The notes beneath the pieces are model-generated. The model saw only the letters and a list, made by a program, of their open reading frames with translations. It was not told where the DNA came from and searched no databases. Below are positions 40,998 to 49,505 of a DNA stretch of 61,190 bases, piece after piece. A program made the position numbers and the translations under genes. Numbering within the stretch: the stretch's first letter is position 1; each line of letters begins with the position of its first letter. This DNA comes from an uncultured Peptococcaceae bacterium (GTDB taxonomy: Bacteria; Bacillota; Peptococcia; Peptococcales; Peptococcaceae). The DNA is taken from positions 1 through 61,190 of the forward strand of contig CAJUDO010000019.1 of assembly GCA_910585405.1 (NCBI GenBank). The letters are read 5' to 3'.

Positions 40998-41606
40998 ATG
41001 ATTCAGATTGTAGATTACGGTGCAGGCAATTTATTCAGTGTACAGAACGCATTGAATTACCTGCAGATTGAAAATAAGGTTACGGCGGATCCTGTAGAGC
41101 TTGACAAAGCAGACGGCATTATTCTGCCTGGCGTGGGTGCGTTTCGCGATGCGATGCAAATGTTAAATCGCAGTGGCTTCACCGAGGCAATTAAAGAGCA
41201 AGCTGCCCAGGGAAAACCATTACTGGGGATTTGTCTGGGTATGCAGATGCTTTTTGAAATGGGCTATGAGTTTGGTGAGACCGAGGGATTGGGATTGATT
41301 CCCGGATGTGTACAGCTCATTGACGGTGGTGGATTAAAAATTCCCCATATGGGTTGGAATGATTTGACAGTATTACATGACTGTGCTCTGAGTGCGGACG
41401 TACAGAATGGGGACTACGTTTACTTTGTGCATTCTTATCGGGCGGAAACGGATGAGCGATATATCAGCTGCTACACGGTGTACAATGAGAAAATTCCCGG
41501 TCTGGTATTTTGCGGCAATGTATACGGAGCCCAGTTTCATCCGGAAAAAAGTGGTCAGGTAGGTATGGGAATTCTTAAAAATTTTGCAAAGTTGGTGACG
41601 GCATGA
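40998..41606 (+). CDS. hisH: Imidazole glycerol phosphate synthase, glutaminase subunit
   Basis: A 202-residue class I glutamine amidotransferase that passes ammonia to HisF. Triad: Cys in GICLGMQMLFEMG, and His and Glu in AQFHPEKSG. It starts IQIVDYGAGN. ATG 40998 follows GTGGAGG; the frame extends to 40986, which would reduce the RBS spacing. It overlaps hisA by four bases. Confidence 0.96.
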   Translation: MIQIVDYGAGNLFSVQNALNYLQIENKVTADPVELDKADGIILPGVGAFRDAMQMLNRSGFTEAIKEQAAQGKPLLGICLGMQMLFEMGYEFGETEGLGLIPGCVQLIDGGGLKIPHMGWNDLTVLHDCALSADVQNGDYVYFVHSYRAETDERYISCYTVYNEKIPGLVFCGNVYGAQFHPEKSGQVGMGILKNFAKLVTA

Positions 41607-42328
41607 TTATTTTACCGGCAATTGATATTAAGGATGGAAAATGTGTGCGGCTGCGCAAGGGCGAATTTGCCACTGCCGAACAGGTAGCTGCCGATCCCTA
41701 TGAAACTGCGGCGAGTTTTCGAAAGGCCGGAGCGGCATGGGTTCATATGGTGGATTTGGACGGCGCGAAAGACGCCAAACCGGTCAATGGGGAAATCTTT
41801 TGCACTGTGGCGGCAGAATCGGGCTTAAAGGTAGAACTGGGCGGCGGGATTCGCAGTATGGACACAATAGAGTTCTATTTAGAGCGGGGCATTCAGAGAA
41901 TTATCCTGGGTTCAGCAGCGGTGAAAAATCCGGCCTTGGTAAAGGATGCAGTACAGCATTTTGGAGGACAAATTGCGGTAGGCATTGATGCAAAACAAGG
42001 TATGGTGGCGACGGAGGGTTGGCTGAATACCAGCAACGTGCATTTTCTTGAGATGGCAAAAATGATGGAGGCAGCAGGTGTACAGACAATTATTTATACA
42101 GATATTTCGAAGGACGGGATGCTCTCCGGCGTAAATGGTGCACATTTGGAAGAAATCAACAATGTAGTGAGCTGTAACATCATTGCCAGCGGTGGTGTAA
42201 AATCTATCGTCGATATTGAGCTATGCAAACAGTTAAATTTATATGGTGTGATTTGCGGAAAATCTATTTACAGTGGAAGTTTGGATTTGGCAGAGGCTGT
42301 GGCGAAAGCAGGTGCGCAGACATGTTAG
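41603..42328 (+). CDS. hisA: ProFAR isomerase
   Basis: A 241-residue (beta/alpha)8 isomerase opening the aminoaldose ring of ProFAR. It begins MIILPAIDIKDGKCVRL, with the catalytic Asp in PAIDI and the second in YTDISKDGML. Phosphate loops GGGIRS and ASGGV are present. It overlaps hisH by four bases and hisF by seven. Confidence 0.96.
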   Translation: MIILPAIDIKDGKCVRLRKGEFATAEQVAADPYETAASFRKAGAAWVHMVDLDGAKDAKPVNGEIFCTVAAESGLKVELGGGIRSMDTIEFYLERGIQRIILGSAAVKNPALVKDAVQHFGGQIAVGIDAKQGMVATEGWLNTSNVHFLEMAKMMEAAGVQTIIYTDISKDGMLSGVNGAHLEEINNVVSCNIIASGGVKSIVDIELCKQLNLYGVICGKSIYSGSLDLAEAVAKAGAQTC

Positions 42329-43080
42329 CGAAACGGATTATTCCTTGTCTGGATGTGCGCGATGGTAAGGTTGTGAAAGGGGTCAATTTTGTTGGTATTA
42401 AGGAAGTAGGCGACCCTGTGCAGTGTGCTATCGACTATGATCGACAGGGAGCGGATGAGATTACCTTTTTAGATATCACCGCAACTCATGAGGGGCGCAG
42501 CACAATGATTGATGTGGTGCGCAATACAGCGAAAAATGTTTTTGTGCCGCTCACGGTAGGCGGCGGCATTCGCACAGTAGATGATTTTCGCGATTTACTG
42601 CGGGCAGGTGCCGACAAGATTTCGGTAAATTCGGCAGCGGTACGTAATCCGCAGTTGATCAGCGAAGCGGCTGATAAGTTCGGCAGCCAGTGTGTGGTGG
42701 TAGCTATCGACGCGAGAAGAAAATCGGAGGGCGGTTTTACCGTAGTAGTGAATGGCGGGCGCATTGACATGCAAATGGATGCCATTGCCTGGGCAAAGGA
42801 GTGCGAACGAAGAGGCGCTGGTGAAATTTTGCTCACATCTATGGACACGGATGGCTGCAAACGAGGGTTCGATTTGGAGCTTACCGACGCAATCAGTAAA
42901 GTCGTGAATATTCCTGTGATTGCTTCTGGTGGCTGCGGCAAACTGGAACATTTCTCGCAAGTGTTTGAGAAAACAGGAGCAGATGCGGCATTGGCAGCGT
43001 CTTTGTTTCATTTTAAGGAATTGACGGTGCAGCAGGTAAAGGAGCATTTGCGTAGTCATGATATTCCGGTAAGGAGATAA
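42322..43080 (+). CDS. hisF: Imidazole glycerol phosphate synthase, cyclase subunit
   Basis: A 252-residue (beta/alpha)8 cyclase producing imidazole glycerol phosphate and AICAR. It begins MLAKRIIPCLDVRDGKVVKG, has the catalytic Asp in CLDV and in TSMDTDG, and phosphate loops VGGGIRT and ASGGCG. ATG 42322 overlaps hisA by seven bases; the frame is open further upstream inside hisA but family starts match this Met. Confidence 0.97.
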   Translation: MLAKRIIPCLDVRDGKVVKGVNFVGIKEVGDPVQCAIDYDRQGADEITFLDITATHEGRSTMIDVVRNTAKNVFVPLTVGGGIRTVDDFRDLLRAGADKISVNSAAVRNPQLISEAADKFGSQCVVVAIDARRKSEGGFTVVVNGGRIDMQMDAIAWAKECERRGAGEILLTSMDTDGCKRGFDLELTDAISKVVNIPVIASGGCGKLEHFSQVFEKTGADAALAASLFHFKELTVQQVKEHLRSHDIPVRR

Positions 43081-43084
43081 CAAG

Positions 43085-43420
43085 ATGAATGTGCAGGATG
43101 ATTTGAAAAAATACTTTGTAAAAGGCGAGTTGATTCCTGCTGTTGTGCAGGAGAAAAGTACCAGCGAGGTCTTGATGCTGGCTTATATGAATGAAGAAAG
43201 CCTGCGAAAAACTATGGAGACCGGGTATACATGGTTTTACAGCCGGTCTCGACAGGAGCTTTGGAACAAAGGCGCAACATCGGGGCATGTACAGCGTGTG
43301 ATAGAGGTGCGCGCTGATTGTGACAACGATACGTTATTGGTGATTGTAGAACAGACTGGGGCGGCTTGCCATACTGGAAATCATAGTTGCTTTTATACAA
43401 CTATTTGGGAGGAAAAATAA
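43085..43420 (+). CDS. hisI: Phosphoribosyl-AMP cyclohydrolase
   Basis: A 111-residue single-function enzyme that opens the purine ring of PR-AMP. Motifs: MLAYMNEESLRKTMETG, WFYSRSRQELWNKGATSGH and the metal-binding DCDNDTLL with CHTGNHSCF. The pyrophosphatase is a separate protein encoded directly after it. AAGGAGA precedes ATG 43085. Confidence 0.97.
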   Translation: MNVQDDLKKYFVKGELIPAVVQEKSTSEVLMLAYMNEESLRKTMETGYTWFYSRSRQELWNKGATSGHVQRVIEVRADCDNDTLLVIVEQTGAACHTGNHSCFYTTIWEEK

Positions 43421-43747
43421 ATGCAGGATGTGTTAGAAGGATTGTATGCTGTGGTACAGCAGCGCAAAGCAGAACCACAAGAAGGTTCCTATACTTGCTA
43501 TCTGTTTGAAAAAGGGCTGGACAAAATTTTGAAAAAATGCGGCGAAGAATGCAGCGAAGTAATCATTGCCGCTAAAAACGGAGTACAGGAAGAAACAGTA
43601 GGCGAAATTTGCGATTTGCTTTATCATTTGTTGGTTATGATGGCAGAGCAGAATATTCCATTAGAAGCAGTAGAGGCTGTATTGGAGGAACGACGTCAAA
43701 AAATTGGAAATTTGAAACAATTTCATGTGAGTGACCATAATACGTGA
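43421..43747 (+). CDS. hisE: Phosphoribosyl-ATP pyrophosphatase
   Basis: A 108-residue helical MazG-like enzyme that removes pyrophosphate from PR-ATP. The metal site is seen as KCGEECSEVIIAAK and EICDLLYHLLVMM. It starts with the base following the hisI stop; GGGAGG lies inside the end of hisI. Last gene of the operon. Confidence 0.96.
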   Translation: MQDVLEGLYAVVQQRKAEPQEGSYTCYLFEKGLDKILKKCGEECSEVIIAAKNGVQEETVGEICDLLYHLLVMMAEQNIPLEAVEAVLEERRQKIGNLKQFHVSDHNT

Positions 43748-43800
43748 TAGTGCGGAATTATTGCAGCAAGTTGTGTTTCAAAAAGTGCCTATGATGAAAC

Positions 43801-43851
43801 AAAGAACTGCAGTCGTCTGAAAAAAATGTTTCAGATGACTGCAGTTCTTTT
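43801..43851 (+). terminator. Histidine operon terminator
   Basis: AAAGAACTGCAGTC, one mismatch, TCTGAAA pair with TTTCAGA and GACTGCAGTTCTTT, giving a stem of about 20 bp. Confidence 0.9.
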
Positions 43852-43898
43852 GCGGAATGGGATTCAGAGAAACTCTGGGCGTAGAAAATGCTTCGTGT

Positions 43899-43904
43899 TA
43901 TAAT
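43899..43904 (+). promoter_or_regulatory. Extended -10 promoter of the MATE gene
   Basis: TGTTATAAT: a TG dinucleotide one base before TATAAT, with a poor -35. Confidence 0.55.
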
Positions 43905-43942
43905 AGGGAATATGACAGTTGAGAAAGAAGAAGGAGCAAGCA

Positions 43943-45292
43943 ATGAATGAAAATTTTTATAAGCTGCTGCTGTCCATTGGTCTGCCAGTGGCGTTACAAA
44001 ATTTAATCTCCACTAGCGTGAATTTGATGGATAGTTTGATGGTGGGGCGGTTAGGTGAAAATGCGTTGACTGCTGTCAGCATTGCCAATCAAATATTTTT
44101 CTTCTACAGTATCGCTATTTTTGGAATTACCAGCGCTGCAGTCATATTATGCAGTCAATATTGGGGCAATGGCAATAGGGGCGCTATTTGCAAGGTGCTG
44201 ACATTGAGTTTGCGTCTGGCAGCTGCAGCGGGACTGTTTTTTGTGCTGCTGCTTTTTCTGCTGCCACAGCAGTTGATGGGTTTATTTACGCCAAATTTGG
44301 TTGTGATTGCGTTGGGCGCAGAATACTTGCGCATTATTGCGGCGGCGTATTTTCTTTATGGGTTAACGACCACTTGTCTGATGGTGCTGCGCAGTGTAGA
44401 AAATGTAAAAATTGCGATGTGCATTTACAGTTTATCCGTTGTGGTAAATGTATTCTTTAATTATATGTTCATTTTTGGTAAGTTTGGCGCACCGGCTCTG
44501 GGTGTGGCTGGTGCAGCTGTGGGGACTGTGATTGCCCGTTCCTTGGAATTTGTGATTATGGCAGTGTATATGCTGCGGTTTGAAAAGAAAATTTGTTACC
44601 GGTTGCCGATGCTGCTGCAGGTGGAGCCGGCTTTGCTGAAAGATTTGATAAAATATGGCATGCCTGTCATGGTCAATGAATTGTTGTGGGGGGCTGCGCA
44701 CTCGCTACATGTGGTGATTTTAGGGCATATGCCTGCCGGTGTGGAGGCAGTGGCTGCGAACAGTATTTGCAGTGTCATTTTTCAAATGAGTATGTCGTTT
44801 ATTATTGGCGTATCCAGCGCTTCCGCAGTGATGATTGGGAAAACGGTCGGACAGGGAGAACTGGCCCGGACATCGTTATATACCCACAAATTGTTACGTG
44901 TCTATTTTTGTGTAGGTTTGGCACTTTGCGGTTTGATTTTACTTTTGCGTGAGCCAGTGATTCAATTCTATAAAATCGAACCCAACACCATTGTGATGGC
45001 GCGGCAGTTTATGCTGGTATATGCGATGGTTATTTTTTGCACAGGCTTTTGTCATCCTATGATTACTGGGATTTTGCGTGGTGGTGGCGACATTATGTAT
45101 GCGGCAGTGGCAGATGCTGGCTGTCTGTGGCTGTTTTTGCCGGTGGGTATAGCGGCAGCCGTATTCTTGCAGCTGTCACCGCCTATGGTGTATCTGGTGT
45201 TGCGATTGGAAATTGTCATGAAACTATTTATCTGTTTGTTCCGTTTGCGTGATGATCGCTGGATAAAAATTGTGATTCGCGAGGATGTGTAA
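43943..45292 (+). CDS. MATE family efflux transporter
   Basis: A 449-residue membrane protein with about twelve hydrophobic segments and the MATE layout of two similar halves. The start YKLLLSIGLPVALQNLI, then DSLMVGRLGENALTAVSIANQ, and FGAPALGVAGAAVGTVIAR are typical. It exports drugs or metabolites by sodium or proton antiport; substrate not predictable. AGAAGGAGC before ATG 43943 decides the start. Confidence 0.92.
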   Translation: MNENFYKLLLSIGLPVALQNLISTSVNLMDSLMVGRLGENALTAVSIANQIFFFYSIAIFGITSAAVILCSQYWGNGNRGAICKVLTLSLRLAAAAGLFFVLLLFLLPQQLMGLFTPNLVVIALGAEYLRIIAAAYFLYGLTTTCLMVLRSVENVKIAMCIYSLSVVVNVFFNYMFIFGKFGAPALGVAGAAVGTVIARSLEFVIMAVYMLRFEKKICYRLPMLLQVEPALLKDLIKYGMPVMVNELLWGAAHSLHVVILGHMPAGVEAVAANSICSVIFQMSMSFIIGVSSASAVMIGKTVGQGELARTSLYTHKLLRVYFCVGLALCGLILLLREPVIQFYKIEPNTIVMARQFMLVYAMVIFCTGFCHPMITGILRGGGDIMYAAVADAGCLWLFLPVGIAAAVFLQLSPPMVYLVLRLEIVMKLFICLFRLRDDRWIKIVIREDV

Positions 45293-45304
45293 AAAAGCTC
45301 CAGA

Positions 45305-45679
45305 TTATTTTTTCTTTTTGTTGGCGGATTCCTTTTTCTTTGCTTGTTGTTTGCCTGCTCTCTGTGTGTCAGCTTGCTTCTGATTTTTTTCTGCCATCAT
45401 GCGAAATTTGCCGAAGGTCATCATCAAATAGTAGGTGCCCAGACCTGCACAAATAGAAAAGAACACCGTAGGTAAATAAGTTTGCCATTGACTTGATGTG
45501 TTTTCTAACTGTCCAGATGTGTAAATCCAGACATCATAGTAAATAATGCCTAAAATGGCCCACACTATGAGGAAGACGCTGAAAATGCGCTGCTGAGGAA
45601 CTCGTCCTTCACGACGAAATTTGTTAGTGAGAAAAATCAGCGCCAAGAGCCAGATAGTTAAAATAATTTGAATCAACAT
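45305..45679 (-). CDS. Small membrane protein with Lys-rich tail
   Basis: A 124-residue protein I do not recognise. Three hydrophobic segments (IIQ-like N-terminal helix, RIFSVFLIVWAILGIIYYD, and VFFSICAGLGTYYLMM) are followed by a cytoplasmic tail rich in Lys, Gln and Ala. GAAGGAG about nine bases before ATG 45679 supports this start; the frame is open to 45868. It is convergent with the MATE gene with only 12 bp between them. A TACACT -10 with TG extension lies near 45725 on this strand. Confidence 0.6.
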   Translation of the reverse strand: MLIQIILTIWLLALIFLTNKFRREGRVPQQRIFSVFLIVWAILGIIYYDVWIYTSGQLENTSSQWQTYLPTVFFSICAGLGTYYLMMTFGKFRMMAEKNQKQADTQRAGKQQAKKKESANKKKK

Positions 45680-45908
45680 ATGAAAAAGCTCCTTCTGTAA
45701 ATGATAAGTGGTTTGTTGTCTAGTGTAACACATTTCTTCCGTAATGAAAATGCGTTTGTTGGTTTTTATAGATATTTCTGAGAATATACATCCGAAAATG
45801 ATGTAAACGCTAGTTGATGTGGACTTGAAATAAGACCACTTTAATAAGTAAAAAGACACATAACACATAATATATTGGTATTTGTCTGACGAATATTTTG
45901 TAAAATGT

Positions 45909-45914
45909 TATAAT
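45909..45914 (+). promoter_or_regulatory. Extended -10 promoter for the DUF4375-like gene
   Basis: TGTTATAAT at 45906-45914 with a weak TTGTCT upstream. The 45680-46102 gap holds this promoter and the opposite one for the small membrane protein, and no supported gene. Confidence 0.45.
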
Positions 45915-46102
45915 AAAATCGTAAATATTAGTAAAAAATTGGGCAGCTTGTCAGGCACAAAAGCATCTGGCGGCTGCTTTGTTATTACTGCAGTTTCTGG
46001 TTCTATATGCCTTGCAGAAGATTATGCAGTGGTAGGTGGTGGAATCCTGAGAGAAGGAGAAAAGAGTCTGTTGCGAAACGGCATATAAGAAAGGATTAGA
46101 TG

Positions 46103-46549
46103 ATGCAAGATTGTAAAATACGTTGGAATTATTTGTGCCACCCGACGATGCGGTTGTTTTTGCAGCAAGAAACGTACGACTCGCGACAACAGTATTTGGC
46201 ACAAGTGGGAGAACAAGAGCGAGATATCATTGCCTTTAGTATATTGGTTCATTCAATGAGTAAGGGAGGTTTTTTACATTTTTTCAGCGATGATCATGGA
46301 GTGTCAGCTGCGGCAGTACATAATGTGCTGTGCAAAATTAATGCTGTTTCAGTAAAAAATTTACTAGAACAAAGCGAGAAAATTTTGGAGTCAGCACTGC
46401 AAACCTGGCCGAATAGCACATTTATAGAATTGCTTGGTCATTTGACAGAGGCTGAAAAAGAAAAAATTTACAGATTGGATCAAGCCTATTGGCAGGAGGA
46501 AGAGAAAATTTATTACAGGGCGTACCAACATTATTCAAATTTAGGATAA
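46103..46549 (+). CDS. DUF4375-like protein
   Basis: A 148-residue soluble protein. The middle (residues about 40-100) resembles DUF4375: AFSILVHSMSKGGFLHFF, then a short turn, AVHNVLCKINAVSVKNLLE, corresponding to the GGF..FF and alternating helix pattern of that family. The C-terminal helix is acidic and aromatic. Function unknown. AAGGA seven bases before ATG 46103 favours the second of two adjacent ATGs. Ends at a strong terminator. Confidence 0.55.
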   Translation: MQDCKIRWNYLCHPTMRLFLQQETYDSRQQYLAQVGEQERDIIAFSILVHSMSKGGFLHFFSDDHGVSAAAVHNVLCKINAVSVKNLLEQSEKILESALQTWPNSTFIELLGHLTEAEKEKIYRLDQAYWQEEEKIYYRAYQHYSNLG

Positions 46550-46558
46550 TTTAAAGCG

Positions 46559-46606
46559 CAAAGGTGGATAGCGGTTTTGTAGGACGCTATCCACCTTTGT
46601 GTTTTA
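46559..46606 (+). terminator. Terminator of the DUF4375-like gene
   Basis: CAAAGGTGGATAGCG pairs exactly with CGCTATCCACCTTTG around an 11-base loop; the T tail is interrupted (TGTTTT). Confidence 0.8.
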
Positions 46607-46668
46607 AATCAGAATGCTGAATACAACAATAATTTAATAACGTATTTGTGAACTTCTTGGTGTGACCG

Positions 46669-47691
46669 CTACTGTTGCATTTCATAATCAGCGCGCAATT
46701 GCCCACAGGCGGCATTGACAGAGGAACCGAACTCACGGCGCATGGTGACAACAATGTGGTTTTGTTTGAGGATATTGTAAAAAGTTGCTATGCGTGTCTG
46801 TTCACTCTGTTGAAAGCCTAGATTTTGTGTGGTATTGTAAGGAATTAGATTTACGTGAAAGTCATCATCTTTTAATAAATCGGCTAGCAGCTGTGCCTGC
46901 CAAGGAAAATCATTCTGTTCCTGTAGCATGACATATTCTAGCATTACCTTACGATTAGTATGTTGGATAAAATCGCGTGCTGCTTCTAAAACCTGGGCCA
47001 CCGGATAGCGGCGATTGATAGGCATGATACGGGAGCGAGTTTCATCGTCTGGGGCGTGCAGACTGATAGCCAACATACCGTGATTTGGATGAGTAGCATA
47101 TTGTATAATTTGCGGAACTAAACCACAGGTGGATACGGTAAGATGTCGCGGCCCCAACGCTAAACCGCGGGGATGCTGGATAATTTCCAAAAATTTCATC
47201 ACATTCTCATAATTATCGAAAGGCTCCCCGATTCCCATTAAGACAATATTAGATATTTTTATTTGAAGCTGTCTCTGAATGGCCATAATTTGTGCTGTCA
47301 TTTCGTGGGGTAGTAAGTTGCGTACTTTTTTGAAACGACCACTTTGACAAAAAGCACAAGCCATATTACAGCCTACTTGGCTGGAGATACAAAGCGTGTT
47401 GCCGTAACGCTGCCGCATCAGCACTGCTTCAATCAGATTTTCATCTTGTAAAGCAAAAAGAAATTTTATAGTATCTGTACCGTTTGTTTGTTGTATAAGC
47501 CGCGGGAGTGCAAGGGAAAAATCTTGCATCAATTGTTCTTTTAAAGACTGGCGGATTTCAGGAATATCCAGTAAAGATGAAATTTGTTTTCGATATAGGT
47601 TGGTAAAAATGATTGGAGCTTTACTGATTTTTTCGCCAATTTGCAAAAGGTATTGCTCTAACTGCGCAAAAGTTAGTCCATAGATATTCAT
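46669..47691 (-). CDS. RlmN/Cfr-family radical SAM rRNA methyltransferase
   Basis: A 340-residue enzyme of the family that methylates A2503 of 23S rRNA (RlmN at C2, Cfr at C8). The iron-sulfur cluster cysteines are Cys108, Cys112 and Cys115 in GCNMACAFCQSG; the methyl-carrying cysteine is in AACGQL near the C-terminus. The QSG after the cluster differs from the CAST/CSTG usual in housekeeping RlmN. The gene stands alone, away from the usual rlmN context, so it may be a paralogue with another specificity. Which carbon is methylated cannot be decided from the sequence. Confidence 0.82.
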   Translation of the reverse strand: MNIYGLTFAQLEQYLLQIGEKISKAPIIFTNLYRKQISSLLDIPEIRQSLKEQLMQDFSLALPRLIQQTNGTDTIKFLFALQDENLIEAVLMRQRYGNTLCISSQVGCNMACAFCQSGRFKKVRNLLPHEMTAQIMAIQRQLQIKISNIVLMGIGEPFDNYENVMKFLEIIQHPRGLALGPRHLTVSTCGLVPQIIQYATHPNHGMLAISLHAPDDETRSRIMPINRRYPVAQVLEAARDFIQHTNRKVMLEYVMLQEQNDFPWQAQLLADLLKDDDFHVNLIPYNTTQNLGFQQSEQTRIATFYNILKQNHIVVTMRREFGSSVNAACGQLRADYEMQQ

Positions 47692-47741
47692 GATGCTTCA
47701 TTCCTTTCTTTTTCTATCTTAGCATAAGTAGAGTAGAAAGA

Positions 47742-47798
47742 AAATAAAAAGCTTTTTTCTCATTGCCTTTTAAGAAGTACAATGGAAAAAAGCTTTGT
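47742..47798 (-). terminator. Terminator between the XRE gene and the RlmN-family gene
   Basis: On the minus strand AAAGCTTTTTTCCATTG pairs with CAATGAGAAAAAAGCTTT (one bulge), followed by TTTTTATTTT. Confidence 0.65.
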
Positions 47799-47899
47799 GA
47801 TTACAATAAAACTTTACTATAAATGATAGTGTCAAGTTCCCCAGCCTATATCGGAAGGCTGGTGCGATATCTTACTAGTTGCTGCACTCAGGAATGGGA

Positions 47900-48274
47900 T
47901 TATAGCTTTTGTTTTAATTGGTCTTCCTTCTGTTTTGCCAGTAGGTAACCTAAATAATCTAACAACATTTTTCGCCTATCGGCAGAAAGAGTAAGTAGTG
48001 CAGAAGAAACCTCCCCCAGTGTTTTGTTTTGTGCATAAATTTTTTCCATCTCAGAAAATGGTTTTTGGAATGAAGTTAGACCTAAAAGATAGTCAGCAGA
48101 GACGCCATAAAATTTTGCCAATTTTACTAAGTAATCTAGAGGCAAAGAAGTATGGCCTTTTTCATAGTTGGAGTAAGTCTGCTGTACCACACCCAAATGT
48201 TTTGCAATAATTTCCTGTTTGTATTCATGTTTTTCACGTAGATCACGGATGATCTTAGGTGTGCGTTCCGACAT
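47900..48274 (-). CDS. XRE-family transcriptional regulator
   Basis: A 124-residue protein with an N-terminal HTH_XRE domain (IIRDLREKHEYKQEIIAKHL, then QQTYSNYEKG and FYGVSADYLLGLT) and a helical C-terminal half of unknown function. GAGGTG eight bases before ATG 48274 fixes the start. It faces away from the serine recombinase gene across a 406-bp gap and may regulate nearby genes. Confidence 0.85.
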   Translation of the reverse strand: MSERTPKIIRDLREKHEYKQEIIAKHLGVVQQTYSNYEKGHTSLPLDYLVKLAKFYGVSADYLLGLTSFQKPFSEMEKIYAQNKTLGEVSSALLTLSADRRKMLLDYLGYLLAKQKEDQLKQKL

Positions 48275-48596
48275 AGTAACACCTCTTTCATTAAAGATAA
48301 ATATTTGCGAATTCAATGTACCATAGTAGGAATAGAATAACTGGTTTTTACCCTAAACTTGTGTATCTATAGTATTTTGCACAAATTATATGAGTGTATA
48401 CAGGGGGATAATGAGAGATTTTACACTTTTTTCTGGAGAAAAAAGCAGTTGTAGCGAATTATAACAAGAAATTGTTGTTTTTTTCGGGCAGAACTATGGA
48501 GAAAATAGGGATGGGAAAAAGGCCTTTCATAGGTTTCTGGTAGTTTTGTTGTATAAAAATATCATAGGTGGTAGTGATTGTTCCCCATTCATCTCA

Positions 48597-48621
48597 GAAT
48601 AGTGATAAACTTTTACTATTC
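48597..48621. repeat. Inverted repeat upstream of the recombinase gene
   Basis: GAATAGT (48597-48603) and ACTATTC (48615-48621) flank an 11-base centre, 60 bp before the recombinase start. Resolvases often act at or are controlled from such sites. The rest of 48275-48680 is AT-rich with no gene. Confidence 0.35.
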
Positions 48622-48680
48622 ATTACTGTAAAGATGAGTAAGAGCCACAGCAAAAGACAGAGCACAGGGGGTATACAAGA

Positions 48681-49298
48681 ATGACAATCTATGGTTATGT
48701 AAGAGTATCAACAAAAGAACAAAATGAAGACAGGCAGTTAGCAGCGCTGGCACCCTTTGAAATTCCAGAGAGTAATTTGTATATGGACAAATTGAGCGGA
48801 AAGGATTTTAAACGACCTGCGTACAGGAAAATGATACGTCGCTTAAAGCCTAATGATGTACTGATTGTAAAAAGTATCGACAGACTGGGGCGTAATTACA
48901 AAGAGATCATGGAACAGTGGCGCATCATTACAAAGGAAAAACAGGCGGATATCAAAGTGTTGGATACCCCTTTACTGGATACAACCTATTGTAAGGATCT
49001 GTTGGGTACGTTTATTGCTGATTTAGTGTTGTCCGTTATGTCCTATACTGCTCAGATGGAGAGGGAAAATATTCGACAGCGGCAGGCGGAAGGCATTGCG
49101 GCGGCTAAGGCGAAAGGCATTCGTTTTGGGCGGCCACGGTTGGAACTTCCGGAAGATTTTGATCTAAAATATGAAATGTGGCATAGAGGACTGCTAAGTG
49201 TTCAAGACTTTGCTGATTATTGTGGATTATCCCGAAGTACTTTATATTTACGATTACGGGAATATCAGAAAGTTTATGTAGAAGAGCATCCTCGATAA
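48681..49298 (+). CDS. Serine recombinase (resolvase/invertase family)
   Basis: A 205-residue site-specific recombinase with nucleophile Ser10 in YGYVRVSTKEQN, the arginines of SIDRLGRNYKEI, the long E helix (ERENIRQRQAEGIAAAK) and a C-terminal helix-turn-helix after FGRPR. It is complete and of normal resolvase size. No transposase or invertible segment is visible beside it. AGGGGGT eight bases before ATG 48681 supports the start. It may be a stray plasmid or transposon resolvase or act on a distant invertible site. Confidence 0.92.
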   Translation: MTIYGYVRVSTKEQNEDRQLAALAPFEIPESNLYMDKLSGKDFKRPAYRKMIRRLKPNDVLIVKSIDRLGRNYKEIMEQWRIITKEKQADIKVLDTPLLDTTYCKDLLGTFIADLVLSVMSYTAQMERENIRQRQAEGIAAAKAKGIRFGRPRLELPEDFDLKYEMWHRGLLSVQDFADYCGLSRSTLYLRLREYQKVYVEEHPR

Positions 49299-49412
49299 GA
49301 TAATTAGCTGAAAAAACTCTTTATCCGAGAGCGTTTTCCAGCTGTAAATAGGTAAAAAAGAGGAGGCACCTGAAGATTTTGCAATTTATTTTGCTAAAAA
49401 GAGAAAAAAAAC

Positions 49413-49441
49413 TTTTCTAACAGAGTATTTCGCGGTATAAT
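49413..49441 (+). promoter_or_regulatory. Promoter of tig
   Basis: TTTTCT (49413-49418), 17 bp, TATAAT (49436-49441), about 65 bp before the gene. Confidence 0.55.
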
Positions 49442-49505
49442 ATTTTAAGTATGCAATGTTTAATCATAAAAAGTTTAATATATTATTTTTAGGAGGAATT
49501 TTGAA

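Noticed and set aside
45882..46088. Open frame of 68 codons before the DUF4375-like gene
   Set aside because: It overlaps the promoter at 45906-45914 and has no ribosome binding site or family resemblance.
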